A stretch of DNA of 58,012 bases from an uncultured Pseudomonadota bacterium. GTDB lineage: Bacteria > Pseudomonadota > Gammaproteobacteria > Steroidobacterales > Steroidobacteraceae. Positions 26,929 through 35,682 of this stretch are shown here, one piece after another. The stretch is from the NCBI GenBank assembly GCA_903839465.1, contig CAIMCI010000004.1, forward strand, positions 1 to 58,012, written 5' to 3'. Positions within the stretch are counted from its first letter, which is position 1; the number at the start of each line of letters is the position of its first letter. A model generated the notes under the pieces. It was not told the origin of the DNA, searched no databases, and worked only from the letters and a program-made list of their open reading frames with translations. The translations under genes and the position numbers were made by a program.

Positions 26929-27723
26929 ATGAGCCTGTGGGAAGTCCATGCGCTGCGCTACGCACGCCACGACGGGCGCACGGCCCACGAGAATTTCCTC
27001 GTGCCCGCCGATCCGCACGATACGACGCCGCTCGACTACTACGTCTGGGTACTGCGCTGCAACAATCGGGTCATCGTCGTTGACACGGGCTTCGGCGAGG
27101 AACAGGCGGCCAGGCGCGGCCGACAAATTCTGACGCCCGTCGGTGAACTGCTGCACCGCTTCGGGGTGGAGCCCGCCACGGTAGCGGACGTCGTGATCAC
27201 GCACCTGCATTACGACCATGCCGGCAATCTCGGTCTGTTTCCGCAAGCACGCTTCCACTTGCAGGATCGGGAAATGAGCTATGCCACGGGCCGCCATATG
27301 CGCAATACCTGTGTCAGCCAGCCTTTCGAGGTCGAGGACGTGGTGAGCATGGTGCGCGCGGTGTATGCGGATCGGGTGACGTTCCACGATGGCGACGCGC
27401 AGATCGCGGACGGGGTCAGCGTGCACCGGGTGGGGGGCCACACCGACGGGCTGCAAATGGTGCGTGTCGTGACCAAGCGCGGCGCGGTCGTGCTGATGAG
27501 CGACGGGTCGCACCTGTACGCCAATATGAACACGGGTCGCCCGTTCCCGATCTTCGTCGACCTCGGCGCGATGACCGACGGCTGGCGGCGGGCGCTTGAA
27601 CTGGCCGAGACGGCCGAGCATCTCATTCCAGGCCATGACCCGCGGGTGCGGGCAATCTACCCCGCGGAACCGGGGACCAATGGCGACATTGTTGCGCTGC
27701 ACAAGGTCCCGCTGCGAGCCTGA
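26929..27723 (+). CDS. MBL-fold metallo-hydrolase (lactonase-like)
   Basis: A 264-residue metallo-beta-lactamase-fold enzyme. THLHYDHAG gives His92, His94, Asp96 and His97. Further metal ligands are expected in GGHTDGLQ, MSDGSHL and LIPGHDP. The arrangement is that of N-acyl-homoserine lactonases and related lactone hydrolases. ATG 26929 follows CAGGAG; an upstream extension has no signal and was rejected. In this context a lactone intermediate made by alcohol oxidation could be the substrate; quorum quenching is the alternative. Confidence 0.85.
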   Translation: MSLWEVHALRYARHDGRTAHENFLVPADPHDTTPLDYYVWVLRCNNRVIVVDTGFGEEQAARRGRQILTPVGELLHRFGVEPATVADVVITHLHYDHAGNLGLFPQARFHLQDREMSYATGRHMRNTCVSQPFEVEDVVSMVRAVYADRVTFHDGDAQIADGVSVHRVGGHTDGLQMVRVVTKRGAVVLMSDGSHLYANMNTGRPFPIFVDLGAMTDGWRRALELAETAEHLIPGHDPRVRAIYPAEPGTNGDIVALHKVPLRA

Positions 27724-27825
27724 CGCCACAGTCGGCAGCCGGCTCCGGGGGGCACCGCACGCCGGCGCGAGGGCGCGTGCGGTGAGCAACGGTTGACACC
27801 AGCCCTCAGGTGTATTCAAATCTTT

Positions 27826-27843
27826 TTGATTGATCATTTAATT
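27826..27843. promoter_or_regulatory. Operator site C upstream of PQQ dehydrogenase 2
   Basis: TTGATTGATCATTTAATT, identical to site B, 136 bases before the PQQ dehydrogenase 2 start at 27980. Confidence 0.75.
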
Positions 27844-27979
27844 TCTACCGAAGCGGGCACTGCCACCGTTTCGCGCATGGCGCCGACGCACCGGGCGCCG
27901 TGCGGGAATGACACCCGTCACGCTCTCGTCCGGCCTGCGTCGCCTGAACGCTGTTTCGAGCTACTCTAAGGAGTTGGAG

Positions 27980-30076
27980 ATGTCCAATCGACAGGCGACC
28001 GGTCTGCGTACACGCTTCGCGCTTTCAGCGCTGCTGGTCGCTGTGGCGCTGGGCATGGGCGCCACTGCGAAGGCCGACCCGACCGCACCGCCCACGAGCG
28101 AATGGTCGCTGCTGGGTGGCAATGACTATGAGCAGCACTACAGCAAACTCAGCCAGATCAACACGACGACCGTCAGCAAGCTGGGCCTGAAGTGGTACGC
28201 CGACATGCCTACCCGCGATGGCCTGACCGGCGTGCCGATGGTGGCCAACGGCGCCGTGTTTCAGAGCGGCGCCCTCGGCAAGGCCTGGGCCCATGACGTA
28301 CGCACGGGCAAGCTCATTTGGGAATTCGACTCGCATATCCAGTTCCCGCTGCCGAACGCGGTTGCTGCCTGGGCCGCGCGCACGTCACGCGGCCTTACCC
28401 TGTGGGGCGACAAGGTGCTGAAGGTCAGCGGCGACTGTCGCCTGTTCGCGCTCGACCAGAAGACCGGCAAGACGATCTGGGAAGTGAAGCCCTGCGACCC
28501 CGCCGATTACAAGGGCATCAGCGCGGCACCGCGGGTCGGCGATGGCAAGGTATTCATCGGCAACAGCAACGCGGACTTCGGCATCGGCCGCGGCTATGTC
28601 GATGCCTACGAGATCGAGTCCGGCAAGCACCTGTGGCGCTTCTGGACCATACCGGGCGATCCGGCAGCCGGTTTCGAAAACAAGACCATGGAGATGGCGG
28701 CCAAGACCTGGGGCAAGGAATACTGGAAGAAGGTCGGCGGCAACAGCGCCTGGGAAGGCATCACGTATGACCCGCGCACGCACCTGGTGCTGATCGGCAC
28801 CGATGGTCCTTCACCCGCCGATCCCACCTTGCGCGGCGAAGGCGCCGGCGACGAGTTGTTCAGCCACGCGATCGTCGCCGTCAACGCGGATACGGGCGAA
28901 TACGTCTGGCACTACTCGTTCAATCCCAACGATGGTTGGAACTGGTCGGCAGTGGCGCCGGTGAATCTCGCGGACCTGACGATCAACGGCGCGCAGACGC
29001 CCGTCATCATGATCGCGCCCAAGAATGGATTCTTCTATGCGCTGGACGCGCGGACCGGCAAGCTCGTCAACGAGCCCAAGCCGATCGTGCCGGTCAACTG
29101 GGCCTCGCGCATCGACATGGCCACGGGCAGGCCCGTGATGATTGGCGACGCCCAATACTGGAAGAAGGGTGTTCAGGGCGCCATCGTACGGCCGGGCGCG
29201 CTTGGCGCGCACAGCTGGATGCCGATGAGCTACAGCCCGCTCACGGGGCTCGTCTATATCCCGGCGGGCGAATACGCGTTCTGGGAAGGCGAAAACCCCA
29301 AGGCGATCGTCGCCCATATCGACGCCGACCAGTACTGGGGCCTCAAGCACGGCAACTGGAAGGGCAAGCTCATCGCCTGGGATCCCATTCGCCAGGAAAA
29401 GCGCTGGGAGGTGGGGTCGGGCCGGCCGTACCAGGGCGGCACGCTCGTCACCGCCGGCAACGTGGTCTTCGAGGGCCACACGGACGGTCATTTCGAGGCC
29501 TATGACGCCGCGACCGGCAAGGTGCTGTGGTCGTACGACACGGGTTCGGCAATCCTCGGCGCGCCCAGCACGGTCGAGATCGACGGCGAGCAACTGGTGA
29601 TCGTGCCGGTCGGGTCCGGCACCACCTCGGCACTCGGGTTCCTGCCGGACGTGGCCGACAAAGCGACCTCCGGTCCCCCGCGCCTGCTGGCGTTCTCGCT
29701 CGGCGGCAAGGTGACGCTGCCGACGGTCGAGCACAAGGTCGTCCCCTTCGACAAGCCGCCCATGCCGGCACCGAAGGCCTCCCTGGTCAAGGCGGGCAAG
29801 GCCGTGTGGGACGGCAACGGCTGCGAGATCTGCCACGGCGTGAATGTCGTCGGCGGCATCGGCTCCGTGCCGGATCTGCGTCGGATCAATGCGGCGCGCC
29901 TGAGCCTGTTCTCGGAAATCGTGCGCGGCGGCCTGCTCAAGGCCAACGGCATGCCGATCTTCGCCGACAGCATCAGCGAGAAGGATCTGCCCTCGCTGAA
30001 GGCCTACCTGATGAACGAGGCCTGGCGCGCCTACCGCGCGCAAGGCACCGCGACCAAGGCGCCCGCCGGCCAATGA
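27980..30076 (+). CDS. PQQ-dependent quinohemoprotein dehydrogenase 2 (catalytic Asp replaced by Asn)
   Basis: A 698-residue periplasmic enzyme. ATG 27980 has AAGGAG seven bases upstream, then a signal peptide (residues 1-32). The PQQ propeller contains DTGEYVWHYSFNPNDGWNW, IAPKNGFFYALDARTGKLVN and ATGKVLWSYDTGS. The C-terminal cytochrome c has CEICH at 615-619 and likely ligand Met658. The catalytic-Asp position is Asn321 with Ser323 two residues later, and no vicinal Cys-Cys is present. Resembles quinohemoprotein alcohol dehydrogenases in layout. It is close to dehydrogenase 1, including the shared STVEIDGEQL-IIVP tail, and is followed by an amidohydrolase on the same strand. Confidence 0.9.
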   Translation: MSNRQATGLRTRFALSALLVAVALGMGATAKADPTAPPTSEWSLLGGNDYEQHYSKLSQINTTTVSKLGLKWYADMPTRDGLTGVPMVANGAVFQSGALGKAWAHDVRTGKLIWEFDSHIQFPLPNAVAAWAARTSRGLTLWGDKVLKVSGDCRLFALDQKTGKTIWEVKPCDPADYKGISAAPRVGDGKVFIGNSNADFGIGRGYVDAYEIESGKHLWRFWTIPGDPAAGFENKTMEMAAKTWGKEYWKKVGGNSAWEGITYDPRTHLVLIGTDGPSPADPTLRGEGAGDELFSHAIVAVNADTGEYVWHYSFNPNDGWNWSAVAPVNLADLTINGAQTPVIMIAPKNGFFYALDARTGKLVNEPKPIVPVNWASRIDMATGRPVMIGDAQYWKKGVQGAIVRPGALGAHSWMPMSYSPLTGLVYIPAGEYAFWEGENPKAIVAHIDADQYWGLKHGNWKGKLIAWDPIRQEKRWEVGSGRPYQGGTLVTAGNVVFEGHTDGHFEAYDAATGKVLWSYDTGSAILGAPSTVEIDGEQLVIVPVGSGTTSALGFLPDVADKATSGPPRLLAFSLGGKVTLPTVEHKVVPFDKPPMPAPKASLVKAGKAVWDGNGCEICHGVNVVGGIGSVPDLRRINAARLSLFSEIVRGGLLKANGMPIFADSISEKDLPSLKAYLMNEAWRAYRAQGTATKAPAGQ

Positions 30077-30260
30077 CCCCGCCGCCGACCGGCGTCACCC
30101 ACCAGAGGGGCGCCGACGGTGGCACGCGGCAAAGGCGCCGTGCAGCATACGGCGCGCTGGCTGCAGGCGAGTCGTGAATCGGCGCGGCACCACCGGTGCG
30201 GCCGGTTCGCTCGCGGCGTGGCCAGCGGTTCACTTCCGACCCAGCGAGGCAGTCCGATCC

Positions 30261-31595
30261 ATGCGTACGATGCACCCGGGAATGGCGCTGGTTCTGTTCA
30301 CCTGCCTGTCGATGAATTTCAGCGCGCAGGCGGCTTCCGCCAACAACGGCGACATGGACGTGGGCCTGCGCGCGGAGATCGGCCGCATACGCGCGATCGA
30401 TGCCCACACTCACGTCGATGCGAACACGCCGGGCCACGACAGTCACTGGCGTGCCGAATCGCCGCTCGATCGCGCGTTGGATCCCGGAAGGCCGGTGGCG
30501 ATACGTCGCGGCAACCCCGCGTGGATGGGTGCCTGGAAGGCCCTGTACGGCTACCGCTATAACGACCTGCGCGCGGATCACCTGGCAGAGTTGCTCGAGG
30601 AGAAGCGCCGTCGCATCACCCGCGCCGGCACACAGTGGCCCGCCCAGGTCCTCGACGCCGCGGGCATCGACGTCGCACTGGTCATCAATGACCACCTGGG
30701 TCCCGGCCAGGACGCGCCGCGATTCCGGTGGGTGCCCTACGCTGACGCACTGCTGACGCCCCACTGGGGGGATCGCAGCGTGCTCGACTATCCCGGCTAC
30801 GCGTTCCCGACGATCAACAACCTCAAGGCCGACGCCGCCATCGTGGGCACGCAGCCCAGCCTCGATGCGTATGCGACGGCGGTCATCCAGCCGGTCCTCG
30901 CGCACTGGGTCGCAGCCGGCGTGCCGTCGATCAAGTTCCTGCTGGCCTACTGGCGCGCGCTCGACGTCGCGGTCGTCTCGCGTGACGTCGCCAGCCGCGT
31001 GTACGAGCGTGCCGCGCACGGCGAAGTACTGACGGCTGCCGATGAGAAACTTCTGCAGGACTATCTTTTCATCGAGACCTGCGCGCGCGCCGGCGCACTG
31101 GGCATCGTCGTGCAGATCCACTCCGGGCACGGCGTCGGCGACACGTTCCAGGAGAGTTCATCGAACCCCCTCATGCTCGAGCCCGCGCTGACGGATGCCC
31201 GACTGCGGGATACCCGGTTCGTGCTGGTCCACGGCGGCTGGCCGTATCCCCTGCTGGCGCAGGCCATGATGGCCAAACCCAATACCTACGCGGACTTCTC
31301 CAACCAGGCGGGCTATCTCACCACGCATGCGCTCGCGCAGGTGCTGCGCGGCTGGCTGGGTTGGTATCCCGAGAAGGTCATGTTCGGTACCGACGCGGAA
31401 CCGTCCAGCCGGGATTCACCGCTCACGGACCATGAGGAAATGGAGTGGCTGCTGACCGAGAAGTCCCGGGATGCGGTTGCCATCGCGCTCACGGGCATGA
31501 TCAGGGACCACGAGATCACCCGCCAGCGCGCGAGCGAAATCGCGCGCCTGGTGTTTCGCGACAACGCTATCCGCGTCTACCACCTGGGGAAATAG
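30261..31595 (+). CDS. Secreted amidohydrolase-superfamily protein
   Basis: A 444-residue amidohydrolase with a signal peptide (MRTMHPGMALVLFTCLSMNF, cleaved near AQAAS). AIDAHTHVD supplies the metal-binding HxH near the start of the barrel, with later motifs FVLVHGGWPYPLLAQ, YADFSNQAGYL and VMFGTDAEPSS, which fits amidohydrolase_2-type enzymes. Members hydrolyse C-O, C-N or C-C bonds. ATG 30261 was selected because it begins the hydrophobic signal; a longer frame from 30174 adds a low-complexity leader. It follows PQQ dehydrogenase 2 by 184 bases and likely shares site C. Confidence 0.8.
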   Translation: MRTMHPGMALVLFTCLSMNFSAQAASANNGDMDVGLRAEIGRIRAIDAHTHVDANTPGHDSHWRAESPLDRALDPGRPVAIRRGNPAWMGAWKALYGYRYNDLRADHLAELLEEKRRRITRAGTQWPAQVLDAAGIDVALVINDHLGPGQDAPRFRWVPYADALLTPHWGDRSVLDYPGYAFPTINNLKADAAIVGTQPSLDAYATAVIQPVLAHWVAAGVPSIKFLLAYWRALDVAVVSRDVASRVYERAAHGEVLTAADEKLLQDYLFIETCARAGALGIVVQIHSGHGVGDTFQESSSNPLMLEPALTDARLRDTRFVLVHGGWPYPLLAQAMMAKPNTYADFSNQAGYLTTHALAQVLRGWLGWYPEKVMFGTDAEPSSRDSPLTDHEEMEWLLTEKSRDAVAIALTGMIRDHEITRQRASEIARLVFRDNAIRVYHLGK

Positions 31596-31654
31596 CCGGC
31601 CGGGTCCCCCCGATCGGAAAAGACTGCCGGCGTGCCGCGCTCAACGTTGATTGC

Positions 31655-31676
31655 GGCCCGCTGCACCCGGCGGGCC
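31655..31676. terminator. Hairpin between convergent genes
   Basis: GGCCCGC pairs with GCGGGCC across an 8-base loop, between the convergent ends of the amidohydrolase and the aldo/keto reductase. It is a modest stem without a T run. Confidence 0.35.
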
Positions 31677-31859
31677 CGCCAAGACACTCGCGCTAGGCAA
31701 AGCCAGGCCCGCACAAAATCGTGGGCGCGATCCTCGCCCAACACGTCGCGCCTCGCCGCCACACTCGATTAGATAATCAAGCTCGCAACCCGGAGCGCCG
31801 CCGTCATCCGTGCGGCGGTACCAGCAAGCGGGTGGCCCGCCGCCGAACGACTACCGGTG

Positions 31860-32864
31860 CTAGGAGAAGACCGGCATCCGCGGGTGGTAGGGCGCCTCGA
31901 GCGCCGCGACCTCCTCGGCCGTCAGCGCGATGTCGAGCGCCGCCACCGCGTCGTCGAGGTGCACGGGCTTCGTCGCACCCACGATTGGCGCCACGATGCC
32001 AGGCTTGCCGAGCAGCCACGCCAGCGCCACCCGCGCGGGCGCGACGCCACGCTGGCCCGCGATCTCGCAGAGCTTGGCCACGACCGCCTTGTCGCCTTCT
32101 TCCGTCTTCGCCGAGTAGATGAACTGGCCGAAGCGATCGGTCTTCAGCCGGTCCGTTTCGACGGACTGCCACGGCCGGGTGAGTCGACCGCGTGCGAGCG
32201 GACTCCACGGGATCACGCCGATACCCTCTTCACGGCACAGCGGCAGCATTTCACGCTCCTCCTCGCGGTAGAGAAGGTTGTAGTGGTTCTGCATCGACAC
32301 GAATCGGGTCCAGCTGTTGAGGTCAGCGCGGTACAACGACTTGGCGAACTGCCAGGCGTTGGGCATACAGGCCCCCAGATAGAGCACCTTGCCGGCCCGC
32401 ACGGCGTCATTGAAGGCCTCCAGTGTCTCATCGATCGGCGTATCGGCATCCCAGTAGTGGGTCTGGTAGAGATCGATGTAATCCGTCTGCAGGCGTCGCA
32501 GGCTCTGGTTCAGTTCGTGCGTGATCGCCTTGCGCGACAGACCCGCACCATTGGGATCCTTGCGCATCGGGGCGAACACCTTGGTCGCGATCACCACCGA
32601 CTCGCGAGCGACGTTCTTGTTGAGGAAACGTCCCAGTACCTCCTCGCTGTCACCGTCGGAATAACCGTTCGCCGTGTCGAAGAAGTTGATTCCCAGGTCG
32701 AGTGCCTTGCGAAAGAACGGCTGGCTCTCGGCCTCGCTGAGTGTCCACGGGTGATGACCGGCGGCGATTTCCTCCGGCGTGGATGCCGGCTTGCCGTAGG
32801 TCATGCACCCGAGGCAGATGCGTGAAACCTTCAGACCGCTTCGACCTAGATTTGTGTATTTCAT
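31860..32864 (-). CDS. Aldo/keto reductase
   Basis: A 334-residue NADPH-dependent oxidoreductase. The N-terminus MKYTNLGRSGLKVSRICLGC, the catalytic tetrad region FFDTANGYSDGDSEEVLGRF (Asp, Tyr), VIATKVF (Lys) and LYQTHYWD (His) are all present, and VAPARVALAWLLGKPGIVAP precedes the cofactor-binding end. ATG 32864 has AGGA upstream, while the earlier start at 32879 is a TTG. It is the last gene of the run TonB receptor 2, carboxymuconolactone-decarboxylase-like, PQQ 3, aldo/keto reductase, so it likely handles an aldehyde or ketone from PQQ oxidation. Confidence 0.9.
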   Translation of the reverse strand: MKYTNLGRSGLKVSRICLGCMTYGKPASTPEEIAAGHHPWTLSEAESQPFFRKALDLGINFFDTANGYSDGDSEEVLGRFLNKNVARESVVIATKVFAPMRKDPNGAGLSRKAITHELNQSLRRLQTDYIDLYQTHYWDADTPIDETLEAFNDAVRAGKVLYLGACMPNAWQFAKSLYRADLNSWTRFVSMQNHYNLLYREEEREMLPLCREEGIGVIPWSPLARGRLTRPWQSVETDRLKTDRFGQFIYSAKTEEGDKAVVAKLCEIAGQRGVAPARVALAWLLGKPGIVAPIVGATKPVHLDDAVAALDIALTAEEVAALEAPYHPRMPVFS

Positions 32865-32944
32865 GGGTGTCCTAGTCAAACTGTGTGGAATCCAAATGGG
32901 CTACGCGCGCGCTGCGGTGCACCGACAATGAACGTAGTCGTGGG

Positions 32945-35080
32945 TCAGCGACGCATTTCCTGTGCCTTGGCGCGCAGGTATTGGCGAATATCCGCGAGAT
33001 CTGTATCGGTAAGCTCCTCGAATCTCGGCATGCCATTGGGAACCAGCGCACCGTCGTGAACGATCGCACGCAGCGTCGTCGGATCAACCAAGTACTGCGA
33101 CGAGCGCAGATCCGGCGCGGCTCCGGAGGCGATCATACCCACCCCATGACAGCTGGAGCACCACAGCTCGGCGAGCGCGGTGCCACGCTCGGCACTCTTG
33201 ATGTCGGGCTGGTAGGCGGTGTCGACCACGGGATCGACCACCATCTTCTCGTACGGCGGGAGCTTCTCCTCGCCACCGAGGGCGAAAGTCAGCACGCGCC
33301 GGGCCTGCGTGCGATAAGCGATCGTCATCGAGGGCATCAACGCGCCATAGGCCCCGGGACTCGTGCCGTTGCCGGTAATGACGCTGACCATCTGGCGACC
33401 CTGCGCCATGAAACTGATCGGCGGTGCAATGATCGGTGCGCCCGCATCGTACGACCAGACCAGCTTGCCGGTCGTTGCCTCGTAGGCATTGAACTTGCCA
33501 TCAAGCTGGCCCTGGAACACGAGGTCACCCGCGGTCGCGACCACGCCGCCGCCGAAGGGACCGGGCGTCTTGACGCGCCACACGCTCTTTTGCGCCTTCG
33601 GGTCGTAGGCCTGCAGGTAGCTAGTGCCGTTGTCAGGCCCGGCGTCCGCGGGCAGGACATCCAGGTTCTCGCTCACGTCCGGAATGTTGCCGACCACAGG
33701 CTTCCAGCCGGCGATGTCGATCCCCTCTTCGCTGTAGCGCATCGCCGCTTCGAGCGTCGGAATATAGACGAGGCTGGTGCGCGGGCTGAAGGCCATCGGC
33801 ATCCAGCTATGCGCACCGTTGGCGCCCGGCCACATCAGAAACGCACTGCCATCCGGAAATCTTGAGCGCGGATCCTCGACGGGCCTTCCCGTCACAAGAT
33901 CAATGCGCGATGCCCAGGTGATGTGGTCCGCATAGGGTTGCGCGGAGATCAGTTCCCCGCTGAGGCGATCGATGACGTAGAAGAAGCCGTTCTTCGGCGC
34001 CGTCATCACTACCTTGCGCAGCTTGCCGGCGATCGGCAGGTCGGCAAGTTCGATGTCCATCGCCGCGTTGTAGTCCCAGGTCTCACCCGGGTTCACCTGG
34101 TAGTGCCACTTGTACGCGCCCGTGCGCCCGCTCAGCGCCACGATCGAGCACAGGAACAGGTTGTCTCCCTTGCCCTGGCTGCGAATCCGGTAGTTCCACG
34201 GGAAGCCGTTGCCCGTGCCCAGAAAGACCGTATCGGTGTCGGCGTCATACGCCATCGCGTTCCAGACCGTGCCGCCACCGCCGATCTTCCACCACTCCCC
34301 TGCCCACGTCTTCGCGGCCAGACGCGTCGTCTCGTCCTTGTCGACACCGGGCTGCCCAGGCACGATGTAGAACCGCCACAGCTGCCGACCGGTCTCGGCA
34401 TCGTAGGCCGTCACGTACGCCCGCGTGGGTCCGGAATCCGCGCCGCCGTGGCCGATGATGACCTTGCCATCGAACACCCTCGGCGCGCCGGTGATGAAGC
34501 GGACGTTGTCAGGCGGCACCGTCACGACCGACCAGCGCTCTTTTCCCGTACGCGCATCGATCGCCACCAGGCGACCGTCAACCGTACCGGTGTAGACCTT
34601 TCCGTTCCACCACGCGATGCCGCGCGAACCCCAGCTCACGCGCATGCGGTGTCCCGCGCGCTGGGCGGCACCGGTGTCGTAGTGCCACAGCTCGCGCCCG
34701 GTGGCTGCGTCGATTGCGCGCACGTAACTCAGGCGGTGGGCGAGATAGATTGTGCCGTCGACGGCGATGGGACCGGTCGCGGAATTGCCCGTTCCCAGGT
34801 CCGTGTAGGCGACGAGCCCGAGTTGGCCGACGTTCCCGGCATGGATCTGATCGAGCGGGCTGTAGTGCTGCTCACCGAACGTGCGGCCAAACCCTGCCCA
34901 GTCGGCACCGCTGCCGGAGTCGGTGAGCCTTGCACGTGACGATCGCGCAGACGCCTTCGCGCTCGAGCCGGGGTCAGCCGCGCTCGCAACGACCGCCATC
35001 AACAGGCCAGTCAGCGCAGCCCCTGTTGCGAGCGTCCAGCACCTCGACCGCCGCGCGGATCGATCCTGAAGGATCCACAT
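32945..35080 (-). CDS. PQQ-dependent quinohemoprotein dehydrogenase 3 (catalytic Asp retained)
   Basis: A 711-residue periplasmic dehydrogenase. ATG 35080 begins a signal peptide with basic n-region (QDRSARRSRCWTLATGAALT); an earlier ATG at 35137 would add 19 residues and sits four bases after the preceding stop. The PQQ propeller includes GNGFPWNYRIRSQGKGDNLF and GAYKWHYQVNPGETWDYNA. Asp336 is at the catalytic position, Asn338 two further on. The C-terminal cytochrome c has CSSCH at 641-645 and probable ligand Met684. The vicinal Cys pair is absent. It is the only one of the three with a standard catalytic residue. Confidence 0.9.
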   Translation of the reverse strand: MWILQDRSARRSRCWTLATGAALTGLLMAVVASAADPGSSAKASARSSRARLTDSGSGADWAGFGRTFGEQHYSPLDQIHAGNVGQLGLVAYTDLGTGNSATGPIAVDGTIYLAHRLSYVRAIDAATGRELWHYDTGAAQRAGHRMRVSWGSRGIAWWNGKVYTGTVDGRLVAIDARTGKERWSVVTVPPDNVRFITGAPRVFDGKVIIGHGGADSGPTRAYVTAYDAETGRQLWRFYIVPGQPGVDKDETTRLAAKTWAGEWWKIGGGGTVWNAMAYDADTDTVFLGTGNGFPWNYRIRSQGKGDNLFLCSIVALSGRTGAYKWHYQVNPGETWDYNAAMDIELADLPIAGKLRKVVMTAPKNGFFYVIDRLSGELISAQPYADHITWASRIDLVTGRPVEDPRSRFPDGSAFLMWPGANGAHSWMPMAFSPRTSLVYIPTLEAAMRYSEEGIDIAGWKPVVGNIPDVSENLDVLPADAGPDNGTSYLQAYDPKAQKSVWRVKTPGPFGGGVVATAGDLVFQGQLDGKFNAYEATTGKLVWSYDAGAPIIAPPISFMAQGRQMVSVITGNGTSPGAYGALMPSMTIAYRTQARRVLTFALGGEEKLPPYEKMVVDPVVDTAYQPDIKSAERGTALAELWCSSCHGVGMIASGAAPDLRSSQYLVDPTTLRAIVHDGALVPNGMPRFEELTDTDLADIRQYLRAKAQEMRR

Positions 35081-35141
35081 AAAGCCGCCTCGAAAAGCGA
35101 GACTCCGTTGCTGCGCCGCGAACACCCGGAACCGCATCGTG

Positions 35142-35528
35142 CTACTTCAGAACGCCCTCTGCCTTCAGCACTTCATGGGCGGCCTTGAACGCCTCAAGAC
35201 CGGCCGGAATTCCACAGTACACCGTTGCCTGCAGCAGGATTTCCTGGATCTCCTCGACCGTGACGCCGTTGTTGAGCGCTCCCTTTACGTGCAGCTTGAG
35301 CTCACTGGGCTTGCTGAGCGCGGTCAGCATGGCGAGGTTGACGATGCTGCGGGTACGACGGTCGATCCCGGGCCGACCCCACGCGTAGCCCCAGCACACC
35401 TCGGTCGTGATGCGCTGGAATGCCATCATGAAGTCGTCGGCCTTGGCCAGCGAGCCATCGACGTACTCGGCGCCAAGCACCTCGCGTCGGATCGCGAGAC
35501 CTTTGTTGAACAGCTCGGACTCACTCAT
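35142..35528 (-). CDS. Carboxymuconolactone decarboxylase-family protein
   Basis: A 128-residue all-helical protein. It has the PcaC-type core TTEVCWGYAWGRPGIDRRTR, SIVNLAMLTALSKPSELKLH, NNGVTVEEIQEILLQATVYC and GIPAGLEAFK. PcaC decarboxylates gamma-carboxymuconolactone in protocatechuate breakdown, but many relatives do other chemistry, and no other protocatechuate genes are here. ATG 35528 (MSESELF) is preferred to the longer frame. It lies between TonB receptor 2 and PQQ 3 in the same run. Confidence 0.85.
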   Translation of the reverse strand: MSESELFNKGLAIRREVLGAEYVDGSLAKADDFMMAFQRITTEVCWGYAWGRPGIDRRTRSIVNLAMLTALSKPSELKLHVKGALNNGVTVEEIQEILLQATVYCGIPAGLEAFKAAHEVLKAEGVLK

Positions 35529-35682
35529 CGGTATCACACTCCACGCGCAGGCCATCTGTTGTTGGTGGCAGGCCCCCTCGCGCCAGGCCACCGCGCGGCG
35601 TCCCAGACATCAGGGTGCCATGCCGTGCCCTGCGGGCGCCGCGCGCACGCAGGTTCGCGGGGACCGCAGGACTGGCTCGGTG

